Shown here: one piece after another, positions 18,299 to 30,745 of the stretch
Layout: each line of letters starts with the position of its first letter
Position numbering within the stretch: the stretch's first letter is position 1
Assembly: GCF_015708085.1 (NCBI RefSeq)
Contig: NZ_JADNYM010000003.1
Coordinates: 139,775-203,774, forward strand
From: Arthrobacter terrae
GTDB taxonomy: Bacteria > Actinomycetota > Actinomycetes > Actinomycetales > Micrococcaceae
DNA: 64,000 bases
Reading direction: 5' to 3'
Notes under the pieces: model-generated
Database searches by the model: none
What the model was told of the DNA's origin: nothing
What the model saw: only the letters and a program-made list of their open reading frames with translations
Position numbers and translations under genes: made by a program

Positions 18299-18802
18299 AT
18301 GCCTGACGTCACACTGACCCTTCCACGCGGCACTGCCATACTCCGGCGCGCCACCGCCGCAGATCTTCCGGTGGTTATCGAACTGCTCGCGGATGATCCC
18401 ATCAGCAGGGCCCGCGACGATGCCGGTGATTCCGGCGAGTTGCCCGCGTTGGAGAATGCCTTTGCCGCCATTGATTCTGACCCCGCCCAACAGCTTCTCG
18501 TCGTCGCCGGACCATCCGCAGACATCGTCGCCACGATGCAGCTGACCGTTATTCCGGGGCTGGCCCGCGCCGGCGCCTCCCGCCTGCAGATTGAGGGCGT
18601 TCGCGTACGGACCGATATGCGGGGCCAAGGGATCGGCGGGGCGATGATCCGTTGGGCCGTCGACGCAGCTCCTGCCCTCGGAGCCGGGCTGGTCCAGCTG
18701 ACGTCGGATGCCGTGCGGGTCGATGCCCACCGCTTTTACGAACGGCTCGGATTCACCGCTTCGCACATTGGCTTTAAGCACTCCGTGGCAACAGATTTCT
18801 GA
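18299..18802 (+). CDS. GNAT family N-acetyltransferase
   Basis: A 167-residue protein with an N-terminal strand TAILRRATAADLPVVIELL. The acetyl-CoA loop is VRTDMRGQGIGGAMIRWA (about 100-117), with the conserved R/Q-x-x-G-x-G/A pattern. The C-terminal motif is AHRFYERLGF. It acetylates an unknown amine substrate in the cytoplasm. It is divergent from the aconitase gene with about 66 bp between starts, so the two share a promoter region. No partner gene follows. Confidence 0.88.
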   Translation: MPDVTLTLPRGTAILRRATAADLPVVIELLADDPISRARDDAGDSGELPALENAFAAIDSDPAQQLLVVAGPSADIVATMQLTVIPGLARAGASRLQIEGVRVRTDMRGQGIGGAMIRWAVDAAPALGAGLVQLTSDAVRVDAHRFYERLGFTASHIGFKHSVATDF

Positions 18803-19104
18803 GATTCGTCCAGTGCACTGGAGGCCGTCGCCAGAGGCCGCAGTAGGCGGTCTCTTCGGAGCCTGAATGTCAGTCCCGCGATTTAGCGTTATGACTTTCA
18901 GAGGCGTACATGGACCTGCTGTCCCGTTGCGCGAACCGGCGCAGACCTCGACGAAACTATTCCACGAGGTGTCGCTGCGATGAGGCAAGATGGAACTGTG
19001 AGCCAAGCGGGCCCGGTCAAGGCAGGCCCGGTCAGCTGCATCCCCAGCACAGAGGTCGGGTAGAGCGCTGCACGGGATCACGAAATGAGATGAGGGAATG
19101 AATC
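18803..19104. other. Leader region of the hydroxybutyrate dehydrogenase gene with overlapping mini-ORFs
   Basis: There is no larger gene in these 302 bases. Just before the dehydrogenase start, ATGs at 19085, 19090 and 19098 overlap preceding stops as ATGA (MR*, MRE*, then an out-of-frame ORF). The purine-rich GAGGGAA (19093-19099) serves as ribosome site for the ATG at 19105. No terminator or promoter could be assigned with confidence. Confidence 0.4.
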
Positions 19105-19854
19105 ATGACACAACAACTGCAGGGCCGGTCAGCCCTCGTGACGGGGGCCGCCAGCGGTATAGGGGAGGCAATCGCCAGAGCATTTGCCGCAGAAGGAGCA
19201 CGCGTGATTGTTGCGGACCTCAACGGCAACGCCGCGGCAGAGGTAGCGTCGGATATCGGCGGCGAGGCGTGGATCATTGACCTCACCGACCGGGCGGCGG
19301 TTATGCAACGACGGCTCGACGTCGACATCGTGGTGAACAATGCCGGCTTCCAGCACGTGCGTGAAATTCAGGACTTCGATCCGGACACGTTTCACAGGAT
19401 GCTCGGGCTCATGGTTGAGGCGCCGTTCCTGCTGGTCCGCTCGGCGCTGCCGGCCATGTACGAACGAGGTTTCGGCCGGATCATCAATGTTTCAAGCGTT
19501 CACGGACTCCGGGCATCCGCGTTCAAAAGCGCCTATGTGACCGCTAAGCACGCCCTGGAAGGGCTTTCCAAGACGATCGCCTTGGAAGGCGCTGAGCATG
19601 GCGTCACCAGCAACTGCATCAACCCCGGATATGTGAACACGCCGCTGGTGCAGAAGCAGCTTGCGGACCAAGCGCAAGTCCACAACATCCCGGTGTCTGA
19701 GGTAGTTCAGACGGTCTTACTGGAACACAATCCGATCAAACGGATGGTCGAGCCCGCCGATGTCGCTTCGCTCGCTCTCTGGCTGGCCGGACCCCATGCT
19801 TCGATGGTGACCGGTGCCTCCTACTCCATGGACGGCGGATGGACGGCGCGGTGA
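19105..19854 (+). CDS. bdhA: 3-hydroxybutyrate dehydrogenase
   Basis: A 249-residue SDR that oxidises (R)-3-hydroxybutyrate to acetoacetate with NAD+. It has the cofactor motif TGAASGIG, NNAGFQHV (the FQHV extension is characteristic of bacterial 3-HBDH), Ser in INVSSVHGL and the catalytic YVTAK. Also family-specific are NTPLVQKQ, the QxxLxxPI-like EHNPIKRMV, and the ending SMDGGWTAR. It would feed ketone bodies or polyhydroxybutyrate products into acetyl-CoA. The start has GAGGGAA nearby. No acetoacetate-CoA ligase or transferase lies beside it. A short-chain fatty-acid transporter elsewhere in the window (60-61 kb) is dead. Confidence 0.92.
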   Translation: MTQQLQGRSALVTGAASGIGEAIARAFAAEGARVIVADLNGNAAAEVASDIGGEAWIIDLTDRAAVMQRRLDVDIVVNNAGFQHVREIQDFDPDTFHRMLGLMVEAPFLLVRSALPAMYERGFGRIINVSSVHGLRASAFKSAYVTAKHALEGLSKTIALEGAEHGVTSNCINPGYVNTPLVQKQLADQAQVHNIPVSEVVQTVLLEHNPIKRMVEPADVASLALWLAGPHASMVTGASYSMDGGWTAR

Positions 19855-19892
19855 TAAACCCTTAACCGCCTTTTCGGCTGCGCCGGCTTTTG

Positions 19893-20411
19893 TTATCCGT
19901 CCGCCCCTTCCAGGTGCGCAACCAGTTGCATGTACTCTTCCAAAGGATGCAGTTGGCCGGGCAGGGGTTCCTGAGCGTACGTCACTGCGACGGACTGAGA
20001 TGGTGCTGTTTCCAGCAACCGGGCGCGTGGACCGGCCAGCGTAAGGGCGCGGTCCCCACCTGCGGCGAAGGATTCGAGCTCGGCCGAGCTGAGCGGATCG
20101 GTAGTTTCGGCGAGCAGCTCGAGACTTTCATGTACGCCGGTGGCTGTCCGCTCAACGGTGAGGGTGGCGATCGTGGGGACGTTCGTTCCGGGGCGGGCAT
20201 TGCCGACGACGACGAGGGCGGCCGGCGCGGGGGCGCCGGCATAACAATATCCGGTGACCGCTGCGACGTCCCAAGGTTCGCTGACGGGCTCGTGTACGCC
20301 CCAGCCCGCGGGGGAGCTGCCGGTCAGTTCGCGGAAAACCTGCTCCGCGAGGTCGCCGATCCTGGCGGTCACGCTGGCCGGATGGAGGGTACTGGCGCGA
20401 ACGTGGATCAT
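19893..20411 (-). CDS. DUF6177-like protein, C-terminal half
   Basis: 172 residues from the ATG at 20411. FRELTGSSPAGWGVHEPV and SEPWD match my memory of the C-terminal half of DUF6177 proteins, found beside type VII secretion genes in Actinomycetota. The matching N-terminal half is encoded by the preceding ORF in another frame. Its stop overlaps this start as ATGA. The central part expected between the halves seems absent. The gene is either split by an internal deletion and kept by translational coupling, or is decaying. Function unknown. Confidence 0.5.
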   Translation of the reverse strand: MIHVRASTLHPASVTARIGDLAEQVFRELTGSSPAGWGVHEPVSEPWDVAAVTGYCYAGAPAPAALVVVGNARPGTNVPTIATLTVERTATGVHESLELLAETTDPLSSAELESFAAGGDRALTLAGPRARLLETAPSQSVAVTYAQEPLPGQLHPLEEYMQLVAHLEGADG

Positions 20412-20641
20412 ACCGCCAGCCGCTGGCAACCGGACCGGGAAAGCAGTTCGCTCAGCGGCAGGGTCAGCGCCGCATTACTAGGCGTAAGCACAATGACCTT
20501 CTTTCCGGCCTGCTGTGCTGCGGCCCAGGCGCGGACAATCCAGCCGGACCGGTACACCACTGGTTTGTCTGCAAATACGACGGCGGTGGAGGCCGTGCTG
20601 AAGTCAAAGATGCCGTTGAGGTCAAAGGCAGAGTCGGTCAC
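20408..20641 (-). CDS. DUF6177-like protein, N-terminal half
   Basis: 77 residues starting with GTG at 20641. STAVVFADKPVVYRSGW and KKVIVLTPSNAALTLPL resemble the beginning of DUF6177 proteins. It overlaps the upstream gene as GTGA and the downstream half as ATGA. It ends abruptly after LSRSGCQRLAV, where full-length relatives continue. Together with the following ORF it probably represents one ancestral gene. The neat 4-bp overlaps argue against random decay, but I cannot exclude a pseudogene. Confidence 0.5.
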   Translation of the reverse strand: MTDSAFDLNGIFDFSTASTAVVFADKPVVYRSGWIVRAWAAAQQAGKKVIVLTPSNAALTLPLSELLSRSGCQRLAV

Positions 20642-21120
20642 GGTCGGTTACTTCCGGCTAGTGCTTGAACGGGCGGCAGGACGGCACCGGCGCAATTGCC
20701 GGCGATCGCATGAGCCAGCTCTTCGACCAGCATGTCCGGTTGGGAACCCGCACTTTTCTCCGAGGTGGGGGCGTCGCTGGATCTCAGCACATGCAGCTCC
20801 AGCCACCAGAGGCTGCTGACCATGTCATCAGCTCCGGTAGCAGTGGCGGTACCGCCAGCCAGAACCGCCGGAAGTATGGTGTCCGGTACGGTGGAGATCG
20901 TCGCGCCGGGCAGCAGCCGGCCAATCTCGCTCGGGACCCGGACGAGGCGTGGGAGTTCGACGGCCAGCTGAACGTCGCCGTCGTCGTACTGCAGAAGCTC
21001 CAGGACCATCCCGCCGGCCGCCTCACGCACGTAGTGCTCCGGCATGGTGGCCAGCAGGCAACGCAGAATCAGGTCCCGGTCCGGCTGGTCGGCGCAAAGG
21101 ACGGTCGAGTCCTGGCTCAT
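20638..21120 (-). CDS. Hypothetical protein in DUF6177-type operon
   Basis: A 160-residue acidic protein (MSQDSTVLCADQPDRDLI...) with no transmembrane segment. Its start at 21120 has AAGGAAA six bases upstream and overlaps the preceding frame's stop as ATGA. It is rich in Leu, Val and Ala with a central LLPGATISTVPDTI. It could be a small chaperone or immunity-like partner of the DUF6177 protein, by analogy with type VII secretion cargo operons. I do not recognise the family, and this role is inference from position only. Confidence 0.6.
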   Translation of the reverse strand: MSQDSTVLCADQPDRDLILRCLLATMPEHYVREAAGGMVLELLQYDDGDVQLAVELPRLVRVPSEIGRLLPGATISTVPDTILPAVLAGGTATATGADDMVSSLWWLELHVLRSSDAPTSEKSAGSQPDMLVEELAHAIAGNCAGAVLPPVQALAGSNRP

Positions 21121-21208
21121 ATTTTTTCCTTGGCTGTGCGGGCGTTGGCGGCGACGGAGTCGGTGGTGAGGGACGCGACGTACCGGGCGCGGGTGTTGGC
21201 GTCGTGAG

Positions 21209-21230
<22 letters not shown>
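21117..21230 (-). pseudogene. C-terminal fragment of a lost operon gene
   Basis: On the minus strand the frame ending ANTRARYVASLTTDSV then AANARTAKEKI stops with a TGA that overlaps the next gene's ATG as ATGA. The sequence looks genuinely coding, but the frame extends upstream only to a TAA near 21285 and has no convincing start. It seems to be the surviving tail of the first gene of the DUF6177 operon, removed by a deletion near 21230-21280. Confidence 0.4.
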
Positions 21231-24715
<3,485 letters not shown>

Positions 24716-24719
<4 letters not shown>

Positions 24720-25408
24720 CCGTCCCCTGGCAACAGCTCGTGGCCGCGCTGGGTAACGATCGGCTGCGTCGGGTTTATGGAGGGTGGGTGCTCGCAGACG
24801 TGGATGCCCTGGACGTGCCGGATGCCCCGGATGCCCCGGACGTGCCGGATGCCCCGGACGCGGCCGATGCCCCGGACGCGGCCGATGCGGCGGATGTACC
24901 GGTTGCCACAGACGCATCGGCCGACCTCGGACCCGGCGTTGGATCCGGGCCTGGGCTTGATTCAGGTTCTGGGCTTGATTCAGGTTCTGGGCTTGATTCA
25001 GGTTCTGGGTTTGATTTAGGCACGGTGTTTGATCTAGGCACGGTGGCGGAGCGTACCAAGCTCGCCAGGGCAGGCCTGCTCACGGAGGTTGACGGTCGCC
25101 TTCGGGTTGCACGGGATGTCTTCAATGACGTCCTCGCGGCGGCCGGTAAAAGCCGGCCGACCGGCGTCGACCGGTTCTTTGCGCAAGGCATGCTGACCGG
25201 GATTCCCCGCAACGCTGCCGATCGCGATGAAGTGCTGGCCCATCTGGTCATCCGGCTCTTTGGCACCGAGGACGTCCTCAGCGAGCCGGAGGTTAACCGG
25301 CTGCTGTCCACCGTTACCGCCGATGTTCCCACCCTGCGGCGCGCCCTGGTCGATTTTGCCTTCCTCCGACGCGACCGGGACGGCAGCCTATACTGGCGCA
25401 CGGCATAG
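24716..25408 (+). CDS. DUF2087 domain protein with repeat-expanded linker
   Basis: 230 residues. The C-terminal 75 residues carry the DUF2087 pattern (FFAQGMLTGIP ... EVLAHLVIRLFG ... YTEPEVN-like LSEPEVNRLL ... LRRALVDFAFLRRDRDGSLY), a family often linked to transcriptional regulation. The N-terminus (WQQLVAALGNDRLRRVYGG) looks like part of a winged helix. It is split from the rest by about 70 residues of DAPDAPD and SGSGLDSG repeats encoded by short tandem DNA repeats. It overlaps the phosphatase by ATGA. Regulator function is inferred. Confidence 0.75.
24811..25045 (+). repeat. Adjacent minisatellite arrays inside the DUF2087 gene
   Basis: From 24811 to 24898 the DNA is a patchwork of 9-bp-type units (GATGCCCCG, GACGTGCCG) coding for DAPD/DVPD. 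From 24951 to about 25014 an 18-bp unit (CTGGGCTTGATTCAGGTT) repeats about 3.5 times. It is followed at 25010-25027 and 25028-25045 by two copies of a related 18-bp unit ending GGCACGGTG. All units are multiples of 3, so copy changes preserve the frame. Confidence 0.85.
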
Positions 25409-25583
25409 CCGGCAAGACCTCACGCCGGTACGGCCGCGGCTAAGATCCGCCGCGGCCAAGGATCAACTGTGCCGAAGATGATTGAACCTTCCCCTGCTGC
25501 AGGAACCGCGTCGCTTTAGGGCAGAATGGACGGGCGGTATTCTCCGCAGTTTTTCACGTCCCGACAGGAACACCACACAAACC

Positions 25584-26087
25584 ATGAGCAGCGCGATTAT
25601 CATCCGCCCCGTCACCGAATCCGACTACGACGCTGTCGCCCGGATCACCAGGGATTCCTATCTTGCAGCCGGCTACTTCGACGATGCCGAACACCCCTAC
25701 ATGCAGCGGATCCAGCAGGTCGCGGTCCGGGCTGCAGCCGCCCCCATTTGGGTTGCCGAGCGCGACGGTGGGATCGTCGGATCCGTGACCTTGGCCGTGG
25801 CGGGGGATGAGTTTGCCGATATTGCCCTGCCTGACGAGTTGGAATTCCGCATGCTCGTGGTGGATCCCGAGGTCCAACGCGGTGGCATCGGCCGTGCCTT
25901 GGTGGAGGCGATCATCGCGCACGCCCGGACGCTGGATGGCATCTGCGCCGTCGGCCTGACCACGGGGCAGGATTGGCACGGGGCGCATGCACTGTACGAA
26001 TCGACCGGCTTCCACCGTGTGCCGGAGCGGGACTGGCTGGTTCCCCAGTCCCGGATCAAGCTGCTGGTGTATCGCCTGGACCTCTGA
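25584..26087 (+). CDS. GNAT family N-acetyltransferase
   Basis: 167 residues starting at the ATG at 25584 (MSSAIIIRPVTESDYD), where the conserved fold begins; the open frame 34 codons upstream is non-conserved. The acetyl-CoA-binding stretch is MLVVDPEVQRGGIGRALVEA. The C-terminal motif is ALYESTGFHRVPERDW. It would acetylate a small molecule or protein N-terminus in the cytoplasm; substrate unknown. It is convergent with the HEAT-repeat gene. Confidence 0.88.
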   Translation: MSSAIIIRPVTESDYDAVARITRDSYLAAGYFDDAEHPYMQRIQQVAVRAAAAPIWVAERDGGIVGSVTLAVAGDEFADIALPDELEFRMLVVDPEVQRGGIGRALVEAIIAHARTLDGICAVGLTTGQDWHGAHALYESTGFHRVPERDWLVPQSRIKLLVYRLDL

Positions 26088-26135
26088 ACGCCGCAGACGT
26101 TTCCGCCTGGCACCGCCTGGGACTTGGGAGGGCTG

Positions 26136-26660
26136 CTAGCTTCCCAGCCGCTTCAAAGCCGCTCCGGCCTGGCGGCGTACATCGATATCGGCGTCCTTCA
26201 GCAGCGCGTTGATATCCGGGATGTGCCCGGTATCGCCAACTTCCGCCAGCGCGCGGGCACCGGCGGCGCGTACCCGGGGAACGTCGTCGCCCATCAGCCG
26301 CACCAGCTCATCCGCGACCGGAAGCTTGCGGAACGCGGCGACCTTGGCGCACATTTCCCGCACCCGCCACGCCTGATTACCCAGTCCGGTCCGGATCGGT
26401 TTGGCCGCCGAATCGTCCCAGGTGTACATGAAGACCCGCGCTCCCCACAGCTCCGGCCAATACAGCGCCGGCGCGCCATTGATGATGCCCTCCGCGTGCG
26501 CCCCGCCGGCGAACAGCAGGAATTCCTTCGTCTCGTCCTCGCCGGCGAGGAGCGCGAGCGCCCGTTTGACGACGTTGTGCTGTCCGTAAAGGGCGACGGC
26601 GGCCGCGATGCGGTCTGCGGGTGAGGCGTCAAGAGGTATTGGCGTTTCGTCGGTAGGCAT
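26136..26660 (-). CDS. HEAT-repeat domain protein
   Basis: About 174 residues. The C-terminal 60 residues carry two HEAT-like helical pairs (ELVRLMGDDVPRVRAAGARA and INALLKDADIDVRRQAGAAL). The N-terminal half has WPELWGARVFMYTW. HEAT repeats form protein-binding surfaces, so an adaptor role is likely. I prefer the ATG at 26660 to the GTG two codons upstream; neither has a strong ribosome site. No operon partners are apparent. Confidence 0.75.
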   Translation of the reverse strand: MPTDETPIPLDASPADRIAAAVALYGQHNVVKRALALLAGEDETKEFLLFAGGAHAEGIINGAPALYWPELWGARVFMYTWDDSAAKPIRTGLGNQAWRVREMCAKVAAFRKLPVADELVRLMGDDVPRVRAAGARALAEVGDTGHIPDINALLKDADIDVRRQAGAALKRLGS

Positions 26661-26710
26661 ACCCACTAATCTACGCGGTTTGAGGATCGGGTGGCTCTGC
26701 GCCGCAGCGG

Positions 26711-27044
26711 CTAGGCCCGGTAACCGGAGGCCTGTTGAACCGCTTCCGGTCCGTCAAAGCGGTGTCCCTGCGGGTTTGACGGCATGAGCACCATGACCAA
26801 AAGCGCTATTGCTCCCAGAAAGGGGACGAGCCCGAGGAGAATGAACCACGCGCTGAAATTTCCGTCATGCAGACGCCGGGACAGCAGTGCCAGTCCCGGA
26901 ATGAGCGTGGCAAGCCCCCAGAGTCCAATGATGGCCGCGACAACACCAAATCCCGGACCTGGAACGGACGTGCCGTCGGCGGCGACAGTGGCTCCGGCTC
27001 CGCCCGCGATGACAAGCATTGTCAACGCTAAATCTATTATGCCG
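26711..27044 (-). pseudogene. DUF805 membrane protein, N-terminally truncated
   Basis: The frame contains the C-terminal two thirds of a DUF805 protein: GIIDLALTMLV, then GLWGLATLIPGLALLSRRLHD, NFSAWFILLGLVPF and the ending NPQGHRFDGP. The RLHD and GLVPFLG segments are family hallmarks. The first helix and the conserved F..GRASRSEYW segment are missing, and a TAG lies a few codons before GIIDLAL. Translation from the TTG/ATG at 27025/27019 would give a 100-residue protein lacking helix one. I regard it as a decayed gene. Confidence 0.6.
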
Positions 27045-27316
27045 ATGTGAAGCTAATTCGATTTCAACCCGTCGTTTGACACACCAATTGACCCACCTTT
27101 GCCGCCGGGTTTTCATCCAGCGCCATTTTTATGTAACGCCGTCAGGACCAATCCGGGGAGGGCCGCCGTGGAGAATTTTCCGTTTCGAGTCAAAGACGCC
27201 CTCGACCGGTAAACCGCGTTGTCGCTTCCCTCGTTGACGCTGCTGAGATCCCCCCGACCGGCCCGCGGCCGCGCAGTAGACTGGACGGGAAACAACAACT
27301 TCTGTAGGGGAGATCC

Positions 27317-27613
27317 ATGGCTGCGATTAACCGTGACGACGTGGCGCATTTGGCGCAACTGGCACACATCGAGATGAGTGCTGACGAACTGGACCGGATG
27401 GCTGGCGAATTGGCCGTCATCGTCGATTCGGTGAAATCCGTCAGCGAGGTTGCCGGTGCGGACATACCCGCAACGTCACACCCGATTCCGCTGACCAACG
27501 TGCTGCGCGAGGACGTCGTTGGCCATGTGCTGACCGCCGGGCAGGCGCTCTCCGGCGCCCCCGACGCGCAGGGCGGTCGTTTCCGTGTGCCCGCGATTCT
27601 GGAAGAGGACTAA
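27317..27613 (+). CDS. gatC: Aspartyl/glutamyl-tRNA amidotransferase subunit C
   Basis: A 98-residue GatC that bridges GatA and GatB in the amidotransferase making Gln-tRNA(Gln) (and Asn-tRNA(Asn)) from the misacylated forms. [20 protein letters not shown] at the N-terminus and [10 protein letters not shown] at the end are diagnostic. GGGGAG five bases before the ATG gives strong initiation. It is the first gene of gatCAB; its TAA overlaps the gatA ATG by one base (TAATG). Confidence 0.95.
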   Translation: MAAINRDDVAHLAQLAHIEMSADELDRMAGELAVIVDSVKSVSEVAGADIPATSHPIPLTNVLREDVVGHVLTAGQALSGAPDAQGGRFRVPAILEED

Positions 27614-29160
27614 TGACGGACCTGATTAAGCACTCCGCAGCGGCACTGGCGGCCAAGCTCGCTGCCAAGGAAGTCTCCGCCGTTGAAGTGACACAGGCGC
27701 ACCTGGACCGGATTGCCGCCGTCGACGGTGACGCCGAACATGGTGTGCATGCGTTCCTGCATGTGAACACCGAACAGGCCCTCGCGGTCGCAGCCGAGGT
27801 GGACGGTAGGCGCGCCCGTGGCGGCAGTGATGCAGCGGACCTGCACGAATTGGCCGGTGTGCCGATTGCCGTCAAGGATCTGATTGTCACGATCGGCCAG
27901 CCAACGACGGCTGGGTCAAAGATTCTGCAGGGCTGGCACAGTCCCTACGACGCTACGGTGGTCAAAAAGCTGCGTGCGGCACGGATGCCGATTTTGGGCA
28001 AAACCAACCTTGATGAGTTCGCAATGGGTTCCTCTACCGAGCATTCTGCATATGGCCCCACGCGCAACCCCTGGGATCTGGACCGGATCCCCGGTGGTTC
28101 CGGCGGTGGCTCGGCTGCCGCCGTCGCCGCCTTTGAAGCACCACTGGCACTCGGGACGGACACCGGCGGTTCCATCCGCCAGCCCGGTGCGGTCACCGGG
28201 ACCGTTGGCGTGAAGCCCACTTATGGAGGAGTGTCCCGCTATGGCGCTATTGCGATGGCTTCCTCGCTGGACCAGATTGGCCCCGTTTCCCGGACCGTGC
28301 TGGATTCGGCGCTGCTGCACGAACTGATCGGCGGCCACGACCCGTACGACTCGACCTCGCTGACGGATCCGTCCACCGGTCTGGTGGCGGCCGCGCGGAT
28401 TGGCAATGTCAAGGGTCTGCGGATCGGCGTGGTGCAGGAGCTTGGCGGCGAGGGCTACCAGGCCGGCGTGCTGGCGCGGTTCAATGAGTCCCTGGACCTG
28501 CTCCGCGATGCCGGGGCGCAGATCGTTGAGGTCTCCTGTCCCAACTTTGTTTACGCGCTGGGCGCTTACTACCTGATCATGCCGTCGGAGGCATCGTCGA
28601 ACCTCGCGAAGTTCGACGGCGTCCGGTTCGGGTTGCGCACGCTGCCCGCCGATGGAGCCATGACGATCGAGCGCGTGATGGCTTCCACTCGCGCGGCCGG
28701 TTTTGGTGACGAGGTCAAGCGACGGATCATCCTGGGAACGTACGCTCTCAGCGCCGGTTATTACGATGCGTACTATGGCTCGGCGCAGAAGGTTCGTACG
28801 CTGATTCAGCGCGATTTCGACGCCGCCTTCGCGCACGCCGACGTGTTGATTTCGCCGACTGCACCAACCACCGCTTTCAAGCTCGGCGAGAAGCTGGACA
28901 ATCCGCTGGCGATGTATCTCAATGACGTGGCCACCATCCCGGCGAACATGGCCGGCGTCCCCGGTTTGTCACTGCCGGGTGGGCTTGCTGATGAGGACGG
29001 GCTGCCCATAGGCATCCAGCTGCTGGCTCCGGCCCGCGAGGATGCCCGGTTGTACCGCGTGGGTGCCGTGCTCGAAGAATTGTTGGAAGAACGCTGGGGC
29101 GGCCCGATCCTGAATATGGCGCCAGAACTGGTTGCGACGCAGATCATGGAGGCAAAATAA
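27613..29160 (+). CDS. gatA: Glutamyl-tRNA(Gln) amidotransferase subunit A
   Basis: A 515-residue amidase-signature protein releasing ammonia from glutamine for transamidation. The Ser-cisSer-Lys triad lies in VPIAVKDLI (Lys, about residue 85), [13 protein letters not shown] and [12 protein letters not shown] (about 155-190). Other conserved stretches are [11 protein letters not shown] and [20 protein letters not shown]. Length is normal for GatA. It overlaps gatC and gatB by single bases at TAATG junctions, so the three subunits are translated together. Confidence 0.97.
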   Translation: MTDLIKHSAAALAAKLAAKEVSAVEVTQAHLDRIAAVDGDAEHGVHAFLHVNTEQALAVAAEVDGRRARGGSDAADLHELAGVPIAVKDLIVTIGQPTTAGSKILQGWHSPYDATVVKKLRAARMPILGKTNLDEFAMGSSTEHSAYGPTRNPWDLDRIPGGSGGGSAAAVAAFEAPLALGTDTGGSIRQPGAVTGTVGVKPTYGGVSRYGAIAMASSLDQIGPVSRTVLDSALLHELIGGHDPYDSTSLTDPSTGLVAAARIGNVKGLRIGVVQELGGEGYQAGVLARFNESLDLLRDAGAQIVEVSCPNFVYALGAYYLIMPSEASSNLAKFDGVRFGLRTLPADGAMTIERVMASTRAAGFGDEVKRRIILGTYALSAGYYDAYYGSAQKVRTLIQRDFDAAFAHADVLISPTAPTTAFKLGEKLDNPLAMYLNDVATIPANMAGVPGLSLPGGLADEDGLPIGIQLLAPAREDARLYRVGAVLEELLEERWGGPILNMAPELVATQIMEAK

Positions 29161-30665
29161 TGACCGATGCAACCCTGAGCTTCGACGTAGCGATGGAGAA
29201 GTTTGACCCGGTCCTGGGCTTCGAGGTGCACGTTGAGCTGAACACCGCCACCAAAATGTTCTCTTCCGCGCCGAACGTCTTTGGTGACGAGCCGAACACC
29301 AATGTCAACGAGGTGGACCTGGGCCTGCCCGGCGTACTTCCGGTGGTGAACAAGAAGGCCGTGGAGTCCTCGATCAAAATCGGTCTGGCACTTAACTGCA
29401 GAATCGCCGAATCCTGCACCTTCGCCCGTAAGCACTACTTCTACCCGGACACTCCGAAGAACTTTCAGACCTCCCAGTACGATGATCCAATTGCGTACGA
29501 CGGCTTTCTGGACGTGGAGCTCTCCGACGGCAGCATCTTCCGGGTCGAGATTGAGCGGGCGCATATGGAGGAAGACGCCGGGAAGCTCACCCACATGGGT
29601 GGCGCTACCGGACGCATCCAGGGCGCCGACTTCTCGCTCGTGGACTACAACCGTGCCGGCGTCCCGCTGGTGGAAATCGTCACGAAACCGATCCAAGGGG
29701 CCGGGTCCCGGGCGCCCGAACTGGCCAAGGCCTACGTCGCCGCGGTGCGGGAAATCGTGAAGAACCTGGGCGTTTCGGACGCGAAGATGGAGCGCGGCAA
29801 CGTCCGCTGCGACGCCAACGTTTCGCTGCGGCCGTATGGGCAGGAAAAGTTCGGTACCCGGTCGGAGACGAAGAATGTAAACTCGCTGCGCGCGGTGGAA
29901 AACGCCGTCCGCTTCGAAATCCAGCGGCACGCGGCCGTGCTGGATTCCGGCAACACAATCGTGCAGGAAACCCGGCACTGGCACGAGGACACCAAGTCCA
30001 CCACCAGCGGTCGACCCAAATCCGATGCGGATGACTACCGCTACTTTCCGGAGCCGGATCTGCTGCCGATTTTGGCCACCCCGGAATGGGTGGAGTCGCT
30101 CCGGGCGGAGCTGCCCGAGCCGCCTGCGGCGCGCCGCAAACGCCTGCAGGCGGACTGGGGCTACACGGATCTGGAATTCCGCGATGTGGTCAATGCCGGC
30201 GTGCTGGATGAAATTGAGGAAACCGTCGCCGCGGGAGCCTCCGCCGCCGTTGCCCGCAAGTGGTGGATGGGCGAGATCGCGCGCCGCGCCAAGCTGGCCG
30301 ACGTCGATCCGGTGGCGCTCGGCGTGACGCCGGCCGTCGTCGTCGAACTTGACGCACTGATCCGCTCCGGCGCCATCAATGACAAGCTGGCCCGCGAGGT
30401 CCTGGACGGCGTGCTGGCCGGCGAGGGAACACCCGCGGATGTGGTTCAGTCCCGTGGTCTGGCCGTGGTGTCCGACGACGGCGTGCTGCAGAGCGCCATC
30501 GACACGGCTCTGGCCGCGCAGCCGGAGGTGGCGGACAAGATCCGCGCCGGCAAGATCCAGGCCGTGGGCGCGATTGTCGGCGGGGTCATGAAGGTCACCA
30601 AGGGGCAGGCCGACGCGGGCCGGGTTCGCGAACTGATCCTCAAGACCCTCGGCGTCGAAGGCTAG
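29160..30665 (+). CDS. gatB: Glutamyl-tRNA(Gln) amidotransferase subunit B
   Basis: A 501-residue GatB, the kinase/tRNA-binding subunit that activates the glutamyl-tRNA with [22 protein letters not shown] opens the catalytic cradle. [13 protein letters not shown] and [14 protein letters not shown] are diagnostic. The C-terminal tail domain (about 350-500, ending [17 protein letters not shown]) is the YqeY-like helical part that contacts the tRNA. It is the last gene of gatCAB; a long inverted repeat begins six bases after its stop. Confidence 0.97.
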   Translation: MTDATLSFDVAMEKFDPVLGFEVHVELNTATKMFSSAPNVFGDEPNTNVNEVDLGLPGVLPVVNKKAVESSIKIGLALNCRIAESCTFARKHYFYPDTPKNFQTSQYDDPIAYDGFLDVELSDGSIFRVEIERAHMEEDAGKLTHMGGATGRIQGADFSLVDYNRAGVPLVEIVTKPIQGAGSRAPELAKAYVAAVREIVKNLGVSDAKMERGNVRCDANVSLRPYGQEKFGTRSETKNVNSLRAVENAVRFEIQRHAAVLDSGNTIVQETRHWHEDTKSTTSGRPKSDADDYRYFPEPDLLPILATPEWVESLRAELPEPPAARRKRLQADWGYTDLEFRDVVNAGVLDEIEETVAAGASAAVARKWWMGEIARRAKLADVDPVALGVTPAVVVELDALIRSGAINDKLAREVLDGVLAGEGTPADVVQSRGLAVVSDDGVLQSAIDTALAAQPEVADKIRAGKIQAVGAIVGGVMKVTKGQADAGRVRELILKTLGVEG

Positions 30666-30670
30666 CACCC

Positions 30671-30731
30671 AACTAAGTAGCAGCACCTGCACGTAAAACG
30701 CGATTTGGCTGCAGGTGCTGCGACTTAGTTT
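30671..30731. terminator. Long near-perfect inverted repeat after gatB
   Basis: The left arm 30671-30691 (AACTAAGTAGCAGCACCTGCA) pairs with the right arm 30710-30730 with a single mismatch around an 18-base loop. The stem starts six bases after the gatB stop and ends 15 bases before the PP2C-like ATG. It lacks a T-tract but should form a very stable RNA hairpin. It is either a terminator or a copy of a dispersed intergenic palindrome. Confidence 0.6.
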
Positions 30732-30745
30732 GAGACGATAGGTAC

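Noticed and set aside
18233-19081. N-terminal extension of the aconitase frame to a 961-codon protein
   Set aside because: It lies antisense to the GNAT gene, has no conserved sequence, and the aconitase family begins near the ATG at 18232.
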